Assembly (NCBI GenBank): GCA_016721625.1
Contig: JADKHR010000001.1
Span: forward strand, 744,001 to 808,000
Source of the DNA: Elusimicrobiota bacterium
Lineage (GTDB): Bacteria; Elusimicrobiota; Elusimicrobia; FEN-1173
DNA length: 64,000 nt
Reading direction: 5' to 3'
Positions 16,585 to 26,192 of this stretch are shown here, piece by piece. The position numbers and the translations under genes are program-made. A model generated the notes under the pieces. It saw nothing but the letters and a program-made list of their open reading frames with translations, had not been told where the DNA came from and ran no database searches. Numbering within the stretch: position 1 is the stretch's first letter; every line of letters starts with the position of its first letter.

Positions 16585-17592
16585 TCACAACCCTTTCACC
16601 CACCAACGTTGGGCGCGGAGTTCGAGTTTAAGGCGCGGGTCGGAGATGGAAAGCGTGGTTTCGTCCACGGCGTCCGCCACGAACAGGCCGGGAGACAGGG
16701 CCAAATTGACGATGCGTTGGTTTTCCAGCCGCCTCCCCGCGCCGTCCATCATGAGCCAAACCCGGGGCCGCAACGACAGGTCCGCGTGGGTGGCGGTCAC
16801 GACCCCGATGTCCCCGGTGTTCAACCGCACATAGGAACCGGGGGGATAGAGGGACAGGCATTCCACGAACGTTCGGATCAACCCGGGATCGAACTCGTTC
16901 TCGTTTTCTTCAATCATTTTGCGCAACACTTCATGGGGGATCGTTCGCGCCCGCCAGGGCCGGAGATGGGTCATGGCCTCGTAGGTATCCATCATGCCGA
17001 TGATTTTGGCGAAGGGATGGATTTCATCTTTTTTGAGACGGCCGGGGTAGCCTTGGCCGCCGGTGCGTTCGTGGCACTGGCTGATGACACGGCGGAGCGT
17101 GGCTTTCATGTCGCTTTCGGGCAGGGGGAAAAGATCGAGCATTTTAATCCCCTCCTCCACGTGGTTGCGGAGCAGGCGGTATTCTTCGTCCGTGATCTTG
17201 GTGGCCTTGGCGGCCAGTTCGAGGTGCGAGGCCAAACCCAGATCGTTCAGAAAAGCGGCCAGGCCGAGCGTGACGGCGTCTTCGTCCGCGATTCCCACCG
17301 CCAACCCGAGCCGGAGAGAAAGGATCGTCACGTTCGGAACGTGCCCGAAAAGGAAATGATCAGAAACGGACCGGCTCACGAGCGCCAAGAGTTCCTGGTC
17401 TCCCGCCTGGAGAAGAGCCAGCATTTTCCGGATGACGTTTTCCGGCCAAAAAAGAGCTTGGGGCGTTTTCGCCTCGGGTTCCAAAATCTTGTAGATTTCC
17501 CGCGCGGCCGTCACGGCCTCGCCGTAAACGTCCGCGGCCCGGGCCCGGTCGGTCCCCGCTCCGGCAGAGGGCGAGGCGGCTGTATCGGCCAT
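16585..17592 (-). CDS. HD-GYP domain protein with altered metal ligands
   Basis: A 335-residue protein. The HD-GYP domain spans roughly residues 75-230: H84, then FLNDLG (N116-D117, where HD is expected), H144, QCHERTGGQGYP (173-184, where HHE..DG.GYP is expected) and MMDTYEAMTHLRPW. HD-GYP enzymes degrade cyclic di-GMP using two or three metals held by these residues. Here the His of the HD pair is Asn and the first His of HHE is Cys, so hydrolysis may be lost and a sensing role is possible. The N-terminal 70 residues are unassigned. It lies directly before the ABC exporter genes. Confidence 0.85.
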   Translation of the reverse strand: MADTAASPSAGAGTDRARAADVYGEAVTAAREIYKILEPEAKTPQALFWPENVIRKMLALLQAGDQELLALVSRSVSDHFLFGHVPNVTILSLRLGLAVGIADEDAVTLGLAAFLNDLGLASHLELAAKATKITDEEYRLLRNHVEEGIKMLDLFPLPESDMKATLRRVISQCHERTGGQGYPGRLKKDEIHPFAKIIGMMDTYEAMTHLRPWRARTIPHEVLRKMIEENENEFDPGLIRTFVECLSLYPPGSYVRLNTGDIGVVTATHADLSLRPRVWLMMDGAGRRLENQRIVNLALSPGLFVADAVDETTLSISDPRLKLELRAQRWWVKGL

Positions 17593-17595
17593 TCG

Positions 17596-20040
17596 CTAGC
17601 GCGCCGGCCCCACGCGGACTAAAACCTGGTTGTCCGCGTCGGGGGACGGGGGCACGACGTCCCCGGTCATTTCACGATCGTTGAAAAACAATTTCTGGGT
17701 CCCGGCGGGAAGCTTCGGGTCCCGTTTGAACTGAATGCGGTAGGTTCCGCCTTGGAAACGGCGGGTGGCCTGGGCTTCCTTCCAGTGGGGAGGCAGGCAG
17801 GGCCGGATCCGGAGACCTTCCCAGGTGGGCCGAATGCCGAGGAACCATTCGGTCGATATCCGGTATAGCCAAGCGGCAGACCCCGTGTACCAGGTCCATC
17901 CCGCCCGGCCGGGCGTGGGAGACCCGGGCCCGTCGACGTTTCCGGGAGTGACGTAGGGCTCGGCGCGGTAAAGTTCCGGGTCCTGGGCGCTTCGGAGGAC
18001 GGGGGACAACTTCTCGTAAAGCTCCCAAGCTTTTTTGGCGCGCCCCAGGGAACATTCCATCTGTAGCGCCCAAACCGCGGCGTGGGTATAGATCCCCCCG
18101 TTCTCCCGGGTGGTCGGGGAATAACGCGTGAGATAGCCCACCCGCTCGTCCGGCGTCGTGTAGGCCGGGGTTAAGAGGAGCGGGCCGTGGGGGCCGTAGA
18201 GATGTTTTTCGAGGGACCGAAGCAGGGCCTTTCGCCGCGCTTGGGTGGGAACCACGTCGTTTAAGACGGCCCAGGTCTGGGCGTTCAGGAAGATTTTCCC
18301 CTCTTTGGACTTGGCGGACCCCAACACCGTTCCGTCGTCGGTGGTCGCGCGCCAGTACCACGCGCCGTCCCAAGCGTGCCGGTTGACGGCGGTTTTTATT
18401 TTTTCCGCCGCCTTCCGATAGCGGGCCGCGCGGGCCTTTTCCGTGGCGGGGAGCGCTTTGGCGCCGACGGCGCGTTCCGTCATCTCGGCCCAGTCCCGCA
18501 GAAGGCCGTAGAGGAAATGGGCCATCCACACGCTTTCGCCCTTCCCGCCGCGTCCGGCGGCGGAAAGACCGTCGTTCCAGTCGGCCTCGCCCATCAAGGG
18601 GATTCCCCTGGGAGACAAACGAGAGAGCGATTTTTCGATGGCGCGGACGGCGTGGTCGTGAAGCTTGCCGGATTCCGTGCGGGTGGTCCCCGGTCGGGGG
18701 GCGAAAGGCACCGATTCGCCCAAAAGCGTCCAACGGCCCGTCTCCTTTAAGTAATTCATCATCACGAAAGGAAGCCAGAGAAGGTCGTCGGAGTAGCCCG
18801 ACGGATGGCCCTCCTCGGAAAGAGGGTGCCACCAATGGTAAACGGTGCCGTCGGAGAACTGATGGGCCGCGTGAAGGTGGATCTGGCGGCGTGTTCCTTC
18901 CGGGTCCAGAGGAAGGAACACTTGGCTGTCCTGCAATTGATCGCGGAACCCGTAGGCCCCGCCCATCTGGTAGTAGGCGGTCCGGCCCCAGAGCCGACCC
19001 GAAAGGGCTTGGTATTTGAGCCAGGTGTTCGTGAGAAGGTCGAAGGCCCGGTCGGGCGTTTTGACCGGGAAGGCGTCCATGTACTTGTCCCAAAACATTT
19101 CGGTCCGGCCCCAAGCGTTGTCGACCTGGGAGAAATCCATGAACCGCCGGGCTTTGACCAGGGCCTGACTCTGGGAATCGGCGGCGCCGATAGAATAAAG
19201 GATGCTCCGTTCCTGTCCCGCTTTCAAGGGCAAGGCGACGCAGAAACTCGCGATGGAGTCGTCCCATTTGTGAGTGGTGGGCCCGACGTATTTCCCCTCT
19301 TTTAAGGCGGCGGGGGCCTGAAGCGAACCGTAGTTGCCGAGGAAGGCCTGCTTGTCGCAGGACATCGCCTTCACGGATTGGCTCACCGCGTGCCACGCCA
19401 CGTGGTCCCAGTTGCGGTTCCACAGCTGGCCCTTGGCGTTTTTGAGCGGCGAAAGGCGTTTCTTAGCCAGCAAGATGTTGTTTTTGTCGTGGACCGAGGT
19501 TTCAATAAAGGTTCGGTGGAATTCCCGGTGCCAGTCAGGCGATTCGCCCAAGTTCCATTCCAGATAAGTCCACAGCGTGAGGTTTCGGGGCACCTTGCTC
19601 GTGTTTTTGATCCGGAGCCGCCACACTTCCAGCGGCTCGTCGTGGGGAACGAACACCAGCCACTGGGCTTGGATGCCCTCGTTCTGGGAATTGATGATCG
19701 TGTAACCGACGCCATGGATGACCTCGTAGGACTGAGGTTTCGCGCGGACCGGTTGCCACCCGACGGACCAAAACTTTCCGGTTTTCTCGTCCCGGAGATA
19801 CACATAACGGCCCCAAGCGTCTTGGATCAAATCCTGGTTCCAGCGCGTGATACGGTTCATCGACGCGTGATGGAGCCAACTGTAACCGGAGCCGGTTTGG
19901 CTCAGGGCCACCCCGTAGGTGCCGGAAGACATGACGTTCACCCATGGGCGCGGGGTGTCCGGTCGGCGAATGAGATAACTGGCGCCGTCGTCGGCAAACT
20001 GGCCGTAATCGGTTTTGAACGGAAACTTTTTTTGGGACAT
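17596..20040 (-). CDS. GH94 glycoside phosphorylase (cellobiose/chitobiose phosphorylase-like)
   Basis: An 814-residue cytoplasmic enzyme that would phosphorolyse a beta-linked disaccharide to sugar-1-phosphate plus sugar. It has an N-terminal beta-sandwich (TDYGQFADDGASYLIRR), a helical linker and an (alpha/alpha)6 barrel with YQMGGAYGFRDQLQDS and MGEADWNDGL, whose Asp is the family's general acid, then TRENGGIYTHAAVWAL. No signal peptide is present. ATG 20040 begins MSQKKFPFKTDYGQF; the frame is open upstream but overlaps GH35. Its substrate could be cellobiose, chitobiose, laminaribiose or another, which sequence alone does not settle. It lies 13 bp after GH35. Confidence 0.93.
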   Translation of the reverse strand: MSQKKFPFKTDYGQFADDGASYLIRRPDTPRPWVNVMSSGTYGVALSQTGSGYSWLHHASMNRITRWNQDLIQDAWGRYVYLRDEKTGKFWSVGWQPVRAKPQSYEVIHGVGYTIINSQNEGIQAQWLVFVPHDEPLEVWRLRIKNTSKVPRNLTLWTYLEWNLGESPDWHREFHRTFIETSVHDKNNILLAKKRLSPLKNAKGQLWNRNWDHVAWHAVSQSVKAMSCDKQAFLGNYGSLQAPAALKEGKYVGPTTHKWDDSIASFCVALPLKAGQERSILYSIGAADSQSQALVKARRFMDFSQVDNAWGRTEMFWDKYMDAFPVKTPDRAFDLLTNTWLKYQALSGRLWGRTAYYQMGGAYGFRDQLQDSQVFLPLDPEGTRRQIHLHAAHQFSDGTVYHWWHPLSEEGHPSGYSDDLLWLPFVMMNYLKETGRWTLLGESVPFAPRPGTTRTESGKLHDHAVRAIEKSLSRLSPRGIPLMGEADWNDGLSAAGRGGKGESVWMAHFLYGLLRDWAEMTERAVGAKALPATEKARAARYRKAAEKIKTAVNRHAWDGAWYWRATTDDGTVLGSAKSKEGKIFLNAQTWAVLNDVVPTQARRKALLRSLEKHLYGPHGPLLLTPAYTTPDERVGYLTRYSPTTRENGGIYTHAAVWALQMECSLGRAKKAWELYEKLSPVLRSAQDPELYRAEPYVTPGNVDGPGSPTPGRAGWTWYTGSAAWLYRISTEWFLGIRPTWEGLRIRPCLPPHWKEAQATRRFQGGTYRIQFKRDPKLPAGTQKLFFNDREMTGDVVPPSPDADNQVLVRVGPAR

Positions 20041-20053
20041 GGGTTTCTCCTTC

Positions 20054-22519
20054 TTAAAAAGTGACCCGCAGTGCGCTCTCGGGTTGATCGCCCAGCAGGG
20101 AAATGGTCGCGCGCCCCCTGGCCCAGCGCAGGGCGGGCTTCGCGGCCCCCCGGTCACGGAACGGGGCTTTTGGGAAGCGCCAAGCACACCTCCACCGGCC
20201 GCCCCGGCGTCGTGGCCAAAACCATCCGGAGACCGCGGGGGTTGGACGACAGATCCAATACCTCCGCTGTCGAGTAAACCAAGGACACCTGCGGCCGCAC
20301 CGGAACGTTCAACGGCAAAACCACGCCCGACAAAGGCGGCAAAAAGATCTTTCCCTTGGCCGGGAGTTTCAGTCGTTCCCCGGTTCCCGGCAAGGGCAGG
20401 GTCACCGTCCCTTCCCTATCGGTGAAATGATAGTTGAAAAGGAAAAGAAAACCCAGGTCGTCCGAGACCCGGAGCGAAGCCTGGAGGTCCCAGGGAGCGC
20501 AATCCACCCTTGGGACCAGACCCATGGACTCGCCCCATTGGCGAACCCAATGACGGAAATGGTCGAAAACGTGGGGCAAACCGAAACCGGCCACGAGGAC
20601 CTGGCCGTTCCCAGCGTTCGCCTGGAGGACCGCCGGGCCGGAAGGAAGTTCCATCCAGCGCCGGGTTTCGCCTGTCGCCGAGAAAGTTTGAACGGGGCCG
20701 TGGACCCACCAATCTTTTCCTTCGCCATGAAACAAGTTCCCGGGGGCCCCGCCCGTGATGGAAATCCCCAGTTCGTCGGCCAAAGTCGTGTCCGGCTCGC
20801 CCCGCAAATCCACCGTGGGAAGGCACGGCCCCAGAAAAAGCTTCCCCCGTTCTTCACGTAACCGGCCAGTTTCGCCTGGGTTTCATGGTCCATGAAGCTC
20901 AAGGAGTACACCCAGAGGCTGGGATGGCTCAAAAGAACGTCCACGGGAGACCGCTCGATGTCGGCCATGTTCGCGCTGTAGCCCGCCAAATGGATCAAAC
21001 GAGCCATCCCGTCGTACCACACGTTCGTCCGATGGGACTCCAGCGCGTCCACCCAGGGACCCGACCAGTATTCGGTTCCGTAATAGGGAAGGTAGAATCC
21101 CAAGGTCGTGTCCGTGGCTTTCTTGGTGGCGGCCAGGGACGGACCGGCCCATTTCAAAAAGCGTCCAAACTCTTTCAAGGGAGCCAGATGGGCCCGTTCC
21201 TCTCCGTCGGCACCGATGGGCGCCTGCCAGTCGTGGGAGGCGCCGAAGGCCCCCAACCCGGTGGGGTTCTCCCCCCCGGCGAACATGTAAGCGTTGACCC
21301 CCGACAAGCCCTGACCCACCGAGGTCTTGACGTTGAGCGCCACCTGGGTGGGGTAGAGCCGGGGCCGGTCCCGCATGATTCCGGTCTGGAGCTCCGCACA
21401 GACCAGGGGGACCGGGGATTCCGAGAGCGGCTCGAACTCCGGCAGGGAAGGCAGTCGGCCTTCCAGCGCGGGATTGCCATCGGCCGTTTTGCCTTTCACT
21501 TCGACCGCGCCCAGGAGCCGGGTGACTTCCGTGGTCAGCGCCACGTCGTGGAAATTCTCAAAATCCAAATGGCGCATCTGGTAGGCCCCGCCGAAGACGA
21601 TTTCCGGCGTCAGGATCGGGAAATCCCGGAACATGGAGGTGGTCATGGGGGCCCAGTTGCCCCGGCCCCGAATGTCGTAGTCGTAGAACTGAGGAATGTT
21701 GCAGAACAGGGGCACGTCGATGCCCTGCTCCTGGGCGTGACGGGCGAGACCATGAAAGTAGGCGGCGTAGTAGCGGCGGTAAAAAAGAGACCAATCCACA
21801 TGCACGGCCAGGCGGGTCGGGTCCACCCCCTCGCCCAGAGGTTGTTCAATGTCGGAAAAAGTTTTGTAGGCGGCGCGATGGGCCGCGTTCAGGGCCGGCA
21901 GGGTGCCGTATTTTTCCTGGATGAAAGCGCGAAACATGGCGTTCACGTGGTCTTTGTCATCCGCGCCCTTTTGGAGCCAATGAACCATGCCCACCTCGTT
22001 GCAGAGCTGGACGCTGATCACGTTTCCGCCGCGGGTCACCTGGCGGGAGGCGATCTCAGGCAGGAGAGCGCCATACCAGGCAGCCACCTTCTCTCGGAAC
22101 ACCGGGTGCAGGTAAGACACCATGGTCACGTGGGGGAGGTTCCCCACGTTCCGGCGGCCGGTAACGAAAACCTCCGGATGGTTTTGGAGAAGCCACGCCG
22201 GCAAACCCTCGTTCACCAATTCGGCGTTTGAAATGGGTCCCACCCGGGCGGAAACAAACAGGCCTAATTTTTTCGCCAGGTCCAGAAACCCCAACACATC
22301 CCGTTCCGGCGCCGTGCGGCCGGAAAAATCCAGCCTGCCTTCCTCGGGCTCGTGCCAATTCCAGGGGATGTAGGTGCTCACCGTGTTGAACCCCGCGCCC
22401 TTCAACGCCCGCAGACGCGCCGCCCAGGCGGACTTAGGAATGCGGAAATAATGGATCTCTCCCGAATAAAGGAAGAAAGGCTTGCCGTTCATGGAAAAGT
22501 AACCGTTCTTAAGTTCCAT
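20054..22519 (-). CDS. GH35 beta-galactosidase-like hydrolase, two frameshifts
   Basis: About 821 residues after correction. The N-terminal barrel starts MELKNGYFSMNGKPFFLYSG, with HYFRIP (GH35 signature), acid/base Glu in VQLCNEVGMV and nucleophile Glu in VCAELQTG. Frame one ends prematurely after VKNGGSFFWG; adding one G to the five-G run at 20844-20848 gives KNGGKLFLGPCLPTVDLRGE in the next frame. That frame ends at 20154, but removing one base near 20163-20172 restores the first frame and a plausible beta-sandwich tail (ATISLLGDQPESALRVTF) to TAA at 20054. GH35 and GH94 probably act together on one oligosaccharide. It has no signal peptide. Confidence 0.88.
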
Positions 22520-22588
22520 AGCCAAATTGACATTAGCAAAGAACGTGGGACTTCGAAAGCGCGTTCGGGGTTTTGGTAGAATCCCTCC

Positions 22589-23437
22589 ATGTTTCAAATC
22601 GTGTCCAAAACCACCCGGTGGGTCGGGCTCGGCTTGGCCCTTTGGGGTTTGGCCGGGATCGGTTTCGTGCCGGCGGCTCTCCCTTTTTTCGGCGCGGCCC
22701 CCGCGGTTCCGAAAATGGGCGTCCTGCCCGCGGTGAACCCGGAGACCAGCGCGATGATGGAACTTCGCTCCCGCCAGGCCGTCGATGCCGGCAAAACACT
22801 TCGGCTCCGCCGCCGCTGGGTTCCCCTTTCGAAAATCTCGCCCGCCCTCGTTAACGCCGTCGTCGCCGCGGAGGACAGCACGTTTTATTCCCACCGCGGC
22901 GTGGAGTGGGGCCTGACGCGGGACGTCCTCCTGGAAAGCCTGCGCACCGGCCGGCGGGACCGTGGGGCCAGCACTATCACCCAACAGGTCGCGCGCAACC
23001 TCTATTTATCACCGAACAAAACCTATACGCGAAAACTTCGCGAGATCGTTTTGGCCCAGCGGATGGAAAAGACCCTGACCAAAAAGCGGATTTTGGAAAT
23101 CTATTTAAACATCGCGGAATGGGGCGACGGAATTTTCGGGGCCGAGGCGGCGGCGCGGGAATATTTTAATGCCTCGGCGGAGGACCTCACCTGGGACCAA
23201 GCCATCGCGCTCACGGCCGTCCTGCCGAGCCCTCGGCGGCACCGGCCCACGGATTCTGGCCCCTGGGTGGCTGGCCGCGCGAACTGGGTGCGGAGCCGCC
23301 TGATCGCCACGGGCCGCTACACGCCGCCTCCATCCCTGGAACCCGACGAGTCGCCGCTCGAAGACGGAATAGAGGACGACCTTTTGGACGCGCTGGTCAC
23401 GGCGGTCGACGGGGAGGAACCCTCCGCCCATGATTGA
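22589..23437 (+). CDS. mtgA: Monofunctional peptidoglycan glycosyltransferase
   Basis: A 282-residue GT51 enzyme that polymerises lipid II glycan strands in the periplasm. An N-terminal membrane anchor covers residues 10-35. The catalytic box is VVAAEDSTFYSHRGVEWG (Glu near residue 95), followed by RGASTITQQVARNLYLSPNK, EKTLTKKRILEIYLNIAEWG and IFGAEAAAREYF. There is no transpeptidase domain. Its last codons overlap the cls start by 8 bp. It diverges from GH35 across about 70 bp. Confidence 0.95.
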   Translation: MFQIVSKTTRWVGLGLALWGLAGIGFVPAALPFFGAAPAVPKMGVLPAVNPETSAMMELRSRQAVDAGKTLRLRRRWVPLSKISPALVNAVVAAEDSTFYSHRGVEWGLTRDVLLESLRTGRRDRGASTITQQVARNLYLSPNKTYTRKLREIVLAQRMEKTLTKKRILEIYLNIAEWGDGIFGAEAAAREYFNASAEDLTWDQAIALTAVLPSPRRHRPTDSGPWVAGRANWVRSRLIATGRYTPPPSLEPDESPLEDGIEDDLLDALVTAVDGEEPSAHD

Positions 23438-24854
23438 CTTTTTGTTGTCGGGGTGGGGCCTTCTCGCGGTTCTCGACCTGGGGTTGGCCTTTCTGTTTTC
23501 ATTCATCGTGATTTCTCAAAAACGGGATCCCGCGGTCACCTTGGCCTGGGTGCTGGGCTTCTTCCTTTTCCCTTTCGCGGGGCTCTTCCTCTACGCGTTT
23601 TTCGGCTACCAGCGGTTCCGGCTCCGTCGACGTTTCATTCCAAACCCCAGCCGGCGACTGGCGCTGATCCACGAACCCACCGACCTTCGGGCCGGCCTCG
23701 CTCCGGGACTGCGGGACGTGGAACTTTTGGCCGCGAAGTTGACGGATTACCCGGTCATCGGCGGCAACCGCGTGACGGTCTTTGACCACTCCACCGAAAC
23801 CGACACCGCCCTCACCCAGGCCATCCGCCAGGCCAAACACCACGTGCACATGTGCTACTACATCGTGGAACCCGACAGCACGGGCCTCCATTTCAGGGAC
23901 CTATTGATCGAGCAGGCGAAACGCGGCGTTCAGTGCCGTCTCTTGATGGACGCCGTGGGTTCGTATCGCGTGGGCCGAAGTTTTCTTAAACCGCTCCGGC
24001 AGGCGGGGGTCCGGACGGACTTCTTCGGCCCGTTTCGAACGTTCCGCCGCCCCTGGGCCTTCAATTTCAGGAACCACCGAAAACTGACCGTGATCGACGG
24101 AAACGTGGGGTTCCTGGGGAGCCAAAACATCGGCCACAATTTTTGGCGCGTGGGTTCGCGGCGCATCCGCTGGAGGGAAACCGACGTGCGGCTGGAAGGC
24201 CCCGCTGTGGAAGAACTGCAGACCGTCTTTGGCGAGGATTGGAACTATGCCACCGGCGAAAACTTGGCGGGTGAAACTTTTTTTCCCTCGCCCACCGTCC
24301 GGGGGACGACCCTGGTCCAGGCCCTGCCCACAGGGCCGGACCGGCGGGAAAACGCGCTGGCCATGATTTTCCTGGAAGCCATCCACTCCGCGCGCCACCG
24401 AGTGACCATCACCACGCCCTATTTCATTCCCACGGTGCCGGTGGCCTTGGCGTTGGAAAGCGCCGCCCGGAAGGGAGTTCGGGTGGAACTGCTTTTGCCG
24501 CGCAAAACGGACCACCCTGTCGTGGATTGGGCGGGTCGGAGCTGGTTTAAGGAATTTTTACAGAGCGGGGTCAAAATTTACGAACACGGGGAGAGCTTTT
24601 TGCATTCCAAGGTCGTCACCGTGGACGGGCACTTGGCCCTGGTGGGCTCCGCCAACATGGACACGCGGAGCTTTTTGATCAATTTCGAACTGAGTCTTTT
24701 GCTCTACGACCGAGGCGTCGCCGGCCACCTGGTCCGCGAGTTCGACCGCATGGCCGCCCGCGCCGCCGTCGTCCACCACGACGAACTCTCCGAACTGTCC
24801 CTCACCCGACAATTCACCGAAGGCCTCTGTCGGGTCCTCTCCCCCCTTCTGTAG
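23430..24854 (+). CDS. cls: Cardiolipin synthase (PLD superfamily)
   Basis: A 474-residue enzyme that joins two phosphatidylglycerols (or PG and PE) at the inner membrane. Two N-terminal membrane helices are followed by a PLDNc segment and two HKD motifs: NHRKLTVIDGNVGFLGSQN and LHSKVVTVDGHLALVGSAN. It overlaps mtgA, so cell-wall and membrane genes share a transcript. The product of pgsA (10.5 kb) is upstream in the same pathway. Confidence 0.95.
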   Translation: MIDFLLSGWGLLAVLDLGLAFLFSFIVISQKRDPAVTLAWVLGFFLFPFAGLFLYAFFGYQRFRLRRRFIPNPSRRLALIHEPTDLRAGLAPGLRDVELLAAKLTDYPVIGGNRVTVFDHSTETDTALTQAIRQAKHHVHMCYYIVEPDSTGLHFRDLLIEQAKRGVQCRLLMDAVGSYRVGRSFLKPLRQAGVRTDFFGPFRTFRRPWAFNFRNHRKLTVIDGNVGFLGSQNIGHNFWRVGSRRIRWRETDVRLEGPAVEELQTVFGEDWNYATGENLAGETFFPSPTVRGTTLVQALPTGPDRRENALAMIFLEAIHSARHRVTITTPYFIPTVPVALALESAARKGVRVELLLPRKTDHPVVDWAGRSWFKEFLQSGVKIYEHGESFLHSKVVTVDGHLALVGSANMDTRSFLINFELSLLLYDRGVAGHLVREFDRMAARAAVVHHDELSELSLTRQFTEGLCRVLSPLL

Positions 24855-24970
24855 AAAAAGAAAGGGCCCTTTTCAGCCGCCTGGTGCCTCCGACGGAGCC
24901 TGCATTTTGTAGCGGCCGCCGCAGACATCTTTTCGGAGCGCTCCACGGCCCCTATGAAGGAGAAGTTTCC

Positions 24971-24991
24971 CCCCTCCTTCCCAAGGAGGGG
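24971..24991. repeat. Short palindrome, family C
   Basis: CCCCTCCTT-CCC-AAGGAGGGG between the converging cls and rhomboid genes. The same arms with a GGG loop occur at 13758-13778. Confidence 0.75.
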
Positions 24992-25049
24992 GCCAGGGGG
25001 CGGTCAAAAGCCCTGAAGTCTTTTTCTTTCCGATGCGCACTCCCCTCGC

Positions 25050-25847
25050 CTACCGCTTCATCCGGGAATAACGCTCCAACAATTCCCTCTCGTCGGAGGT
25101 CAGGCTGGAACGGCCTTTCGCGGAAATCTTTTCCAAAATCCGGTCCACCTCCGCACCCAACTCGTGGAAAGAGATGGGCGGTTTGGGCGCCGTTCGTCGA
25201 TGGATCCAGTCGCCGATCCGCCCGCGCCAAAGCCGGATGTCGTAGCGCCAGGTTCGGCTTTTGAGATACAAGAACCCCGTGGCCATTCCCCCCAAGTGGG
25301 CCACGTTCGCAATATGGGAGGCGTTGGCGCTTGAACTGAACATCAGTTCCAACAGCGCGAAAAAGATCACCGCGTGCTTCGCCCTCATGGGAACGATGAA
25401 CATAACGAGGAAAACCGCGTTGGGAAACATCAGGGCGAAGGCCACCAGAAGCCCGTAGATGGCCCCCGACGCCCCGATCACCGGCACGAGGGCGTTGGGT
25501 TGGACCGCCACGTTGACCGCCGCCGCCCCCACCCCGCAGAGGAAATAATAGAAGAGGAACGAACGGGTTCCCCATTGAAGCTCGATGACTTTCCCCAGGG
25601 CCCACAGCATGTAGGAATTGAAGAGAAGGTGGAAGACCCCGCCGTGGAGGAACATATAGGTCACCATCTGCCAGAGCCATAACCGGCCCGTGACAAAACC
25701 AGGGGTCAGCCCGAAGAGAGGAACCAGGTCCGGCCCCCCCGTGAGGGAAAAAATCCATTGCAGGACAAAAACCCCCACGTTCAAGGTCAGCAGAGCCTTG
25801 ACGGCCGGGGGAAGGGTTCGATAAGAAAGAGGTTGATTAAAAACCAT
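25050..25847 (-). CDS. Rhomboid-family intramembrane serine protease
   Basis: A 265-residue, six-to-seven-helix membrane protein. The catalytic serine motif is GASGAIYG (near residue 138) and the catalytic His lies in HIANVAHLGG; HLLFN supplies the conserved Asn. The cytoplasmic C-terminal 70 residues are basic and end SDERELLERYSRMKR, a tail common in bacterial rhomboids of this type. It converges with cls. Confidence 0.93.
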   Translation of the reverse strand: MVFNQPLSYRTLPPAVKALLTLNVGVFVLQWIFSLTGGPDLVPLFGLTPGFVTGRLWLWQMVTYMFLHGGVFHLLFNSYMLWALGKVIELQWGTRSFLFYYFLCGVGAAAVNVAVQPNALVPVIGASGAIYGLLVAFALMFPNAVFLVMFIVPMRAKHAVIFFALLELMFSSSANASHIANVAHLGGMATGFLYLKSRTWRYDIRLWRGRIGDWIHRRTAPKPPISFHELGAEVDRILEKISAKGRSSLTSDERELLERYSRMKR

Positions 25848-26192
25848 GGGTTAGAAAAACCTCCGAAAACGGGGTCTTTGTTTTCGCGTTACCAACGAAC
25901 GGTCGGAGAGGTCGGACAGGCCCCCAGGGCTCTTTTTGTTTTTCGGCCCAGCGCTCGCCCGTCTCGCCGCGTCCTCTTTAAAATCCATATTGTAACCGCT
26001 CAGGTCCAGCCGTTTCTCCCTCTCCCGCATCAGCGCCCCTGGCGCCCCCGGTGCCCAGAGCTCTGCGAGGGGCCGCTCGCGGGAGAGGGGCGGGAAAAGG
26101 GTGGGGTTTCACGACGGTGAACTGATCTGAGCCCTGGGTCGTTACGCCATATTAGCTTATCCGGGAGAGGGCGCGAAGGGGTCGGTAAAGAA
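25848..26192. other. Intergenic region with REP-like element
   Basis: 345 bp between the rhomboid start and the delta-60 stop. It contains the family A long palindrome at 26018-26090 and otherwise nothing I can assign. A promoter for the rhomboid gene must lie near its left part, but no clear -35/-10 pair is visible. Confidence 0.6.
26018..26090. repeat. REP-like palindrome, family A long variant
   Basis: The outer arms CCCTCTCCCGC and GCGGGAGAGGG are joined by inner sequence reading CATCAGCGCCCCTGGCGCCC and onward to a GAGCTCTGCGAGGGGCCGC end. It is closely related to 57462-57533, with many matching positions in the inner part. Confidence 0.8.

Noticed and set aside
17672..19423. Long minus-strand frame within GH94
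   Set aside because: It is a shadow frame opposite codon positions in a GC-rich gene; the GH94 frame has clear catalytic motifs.
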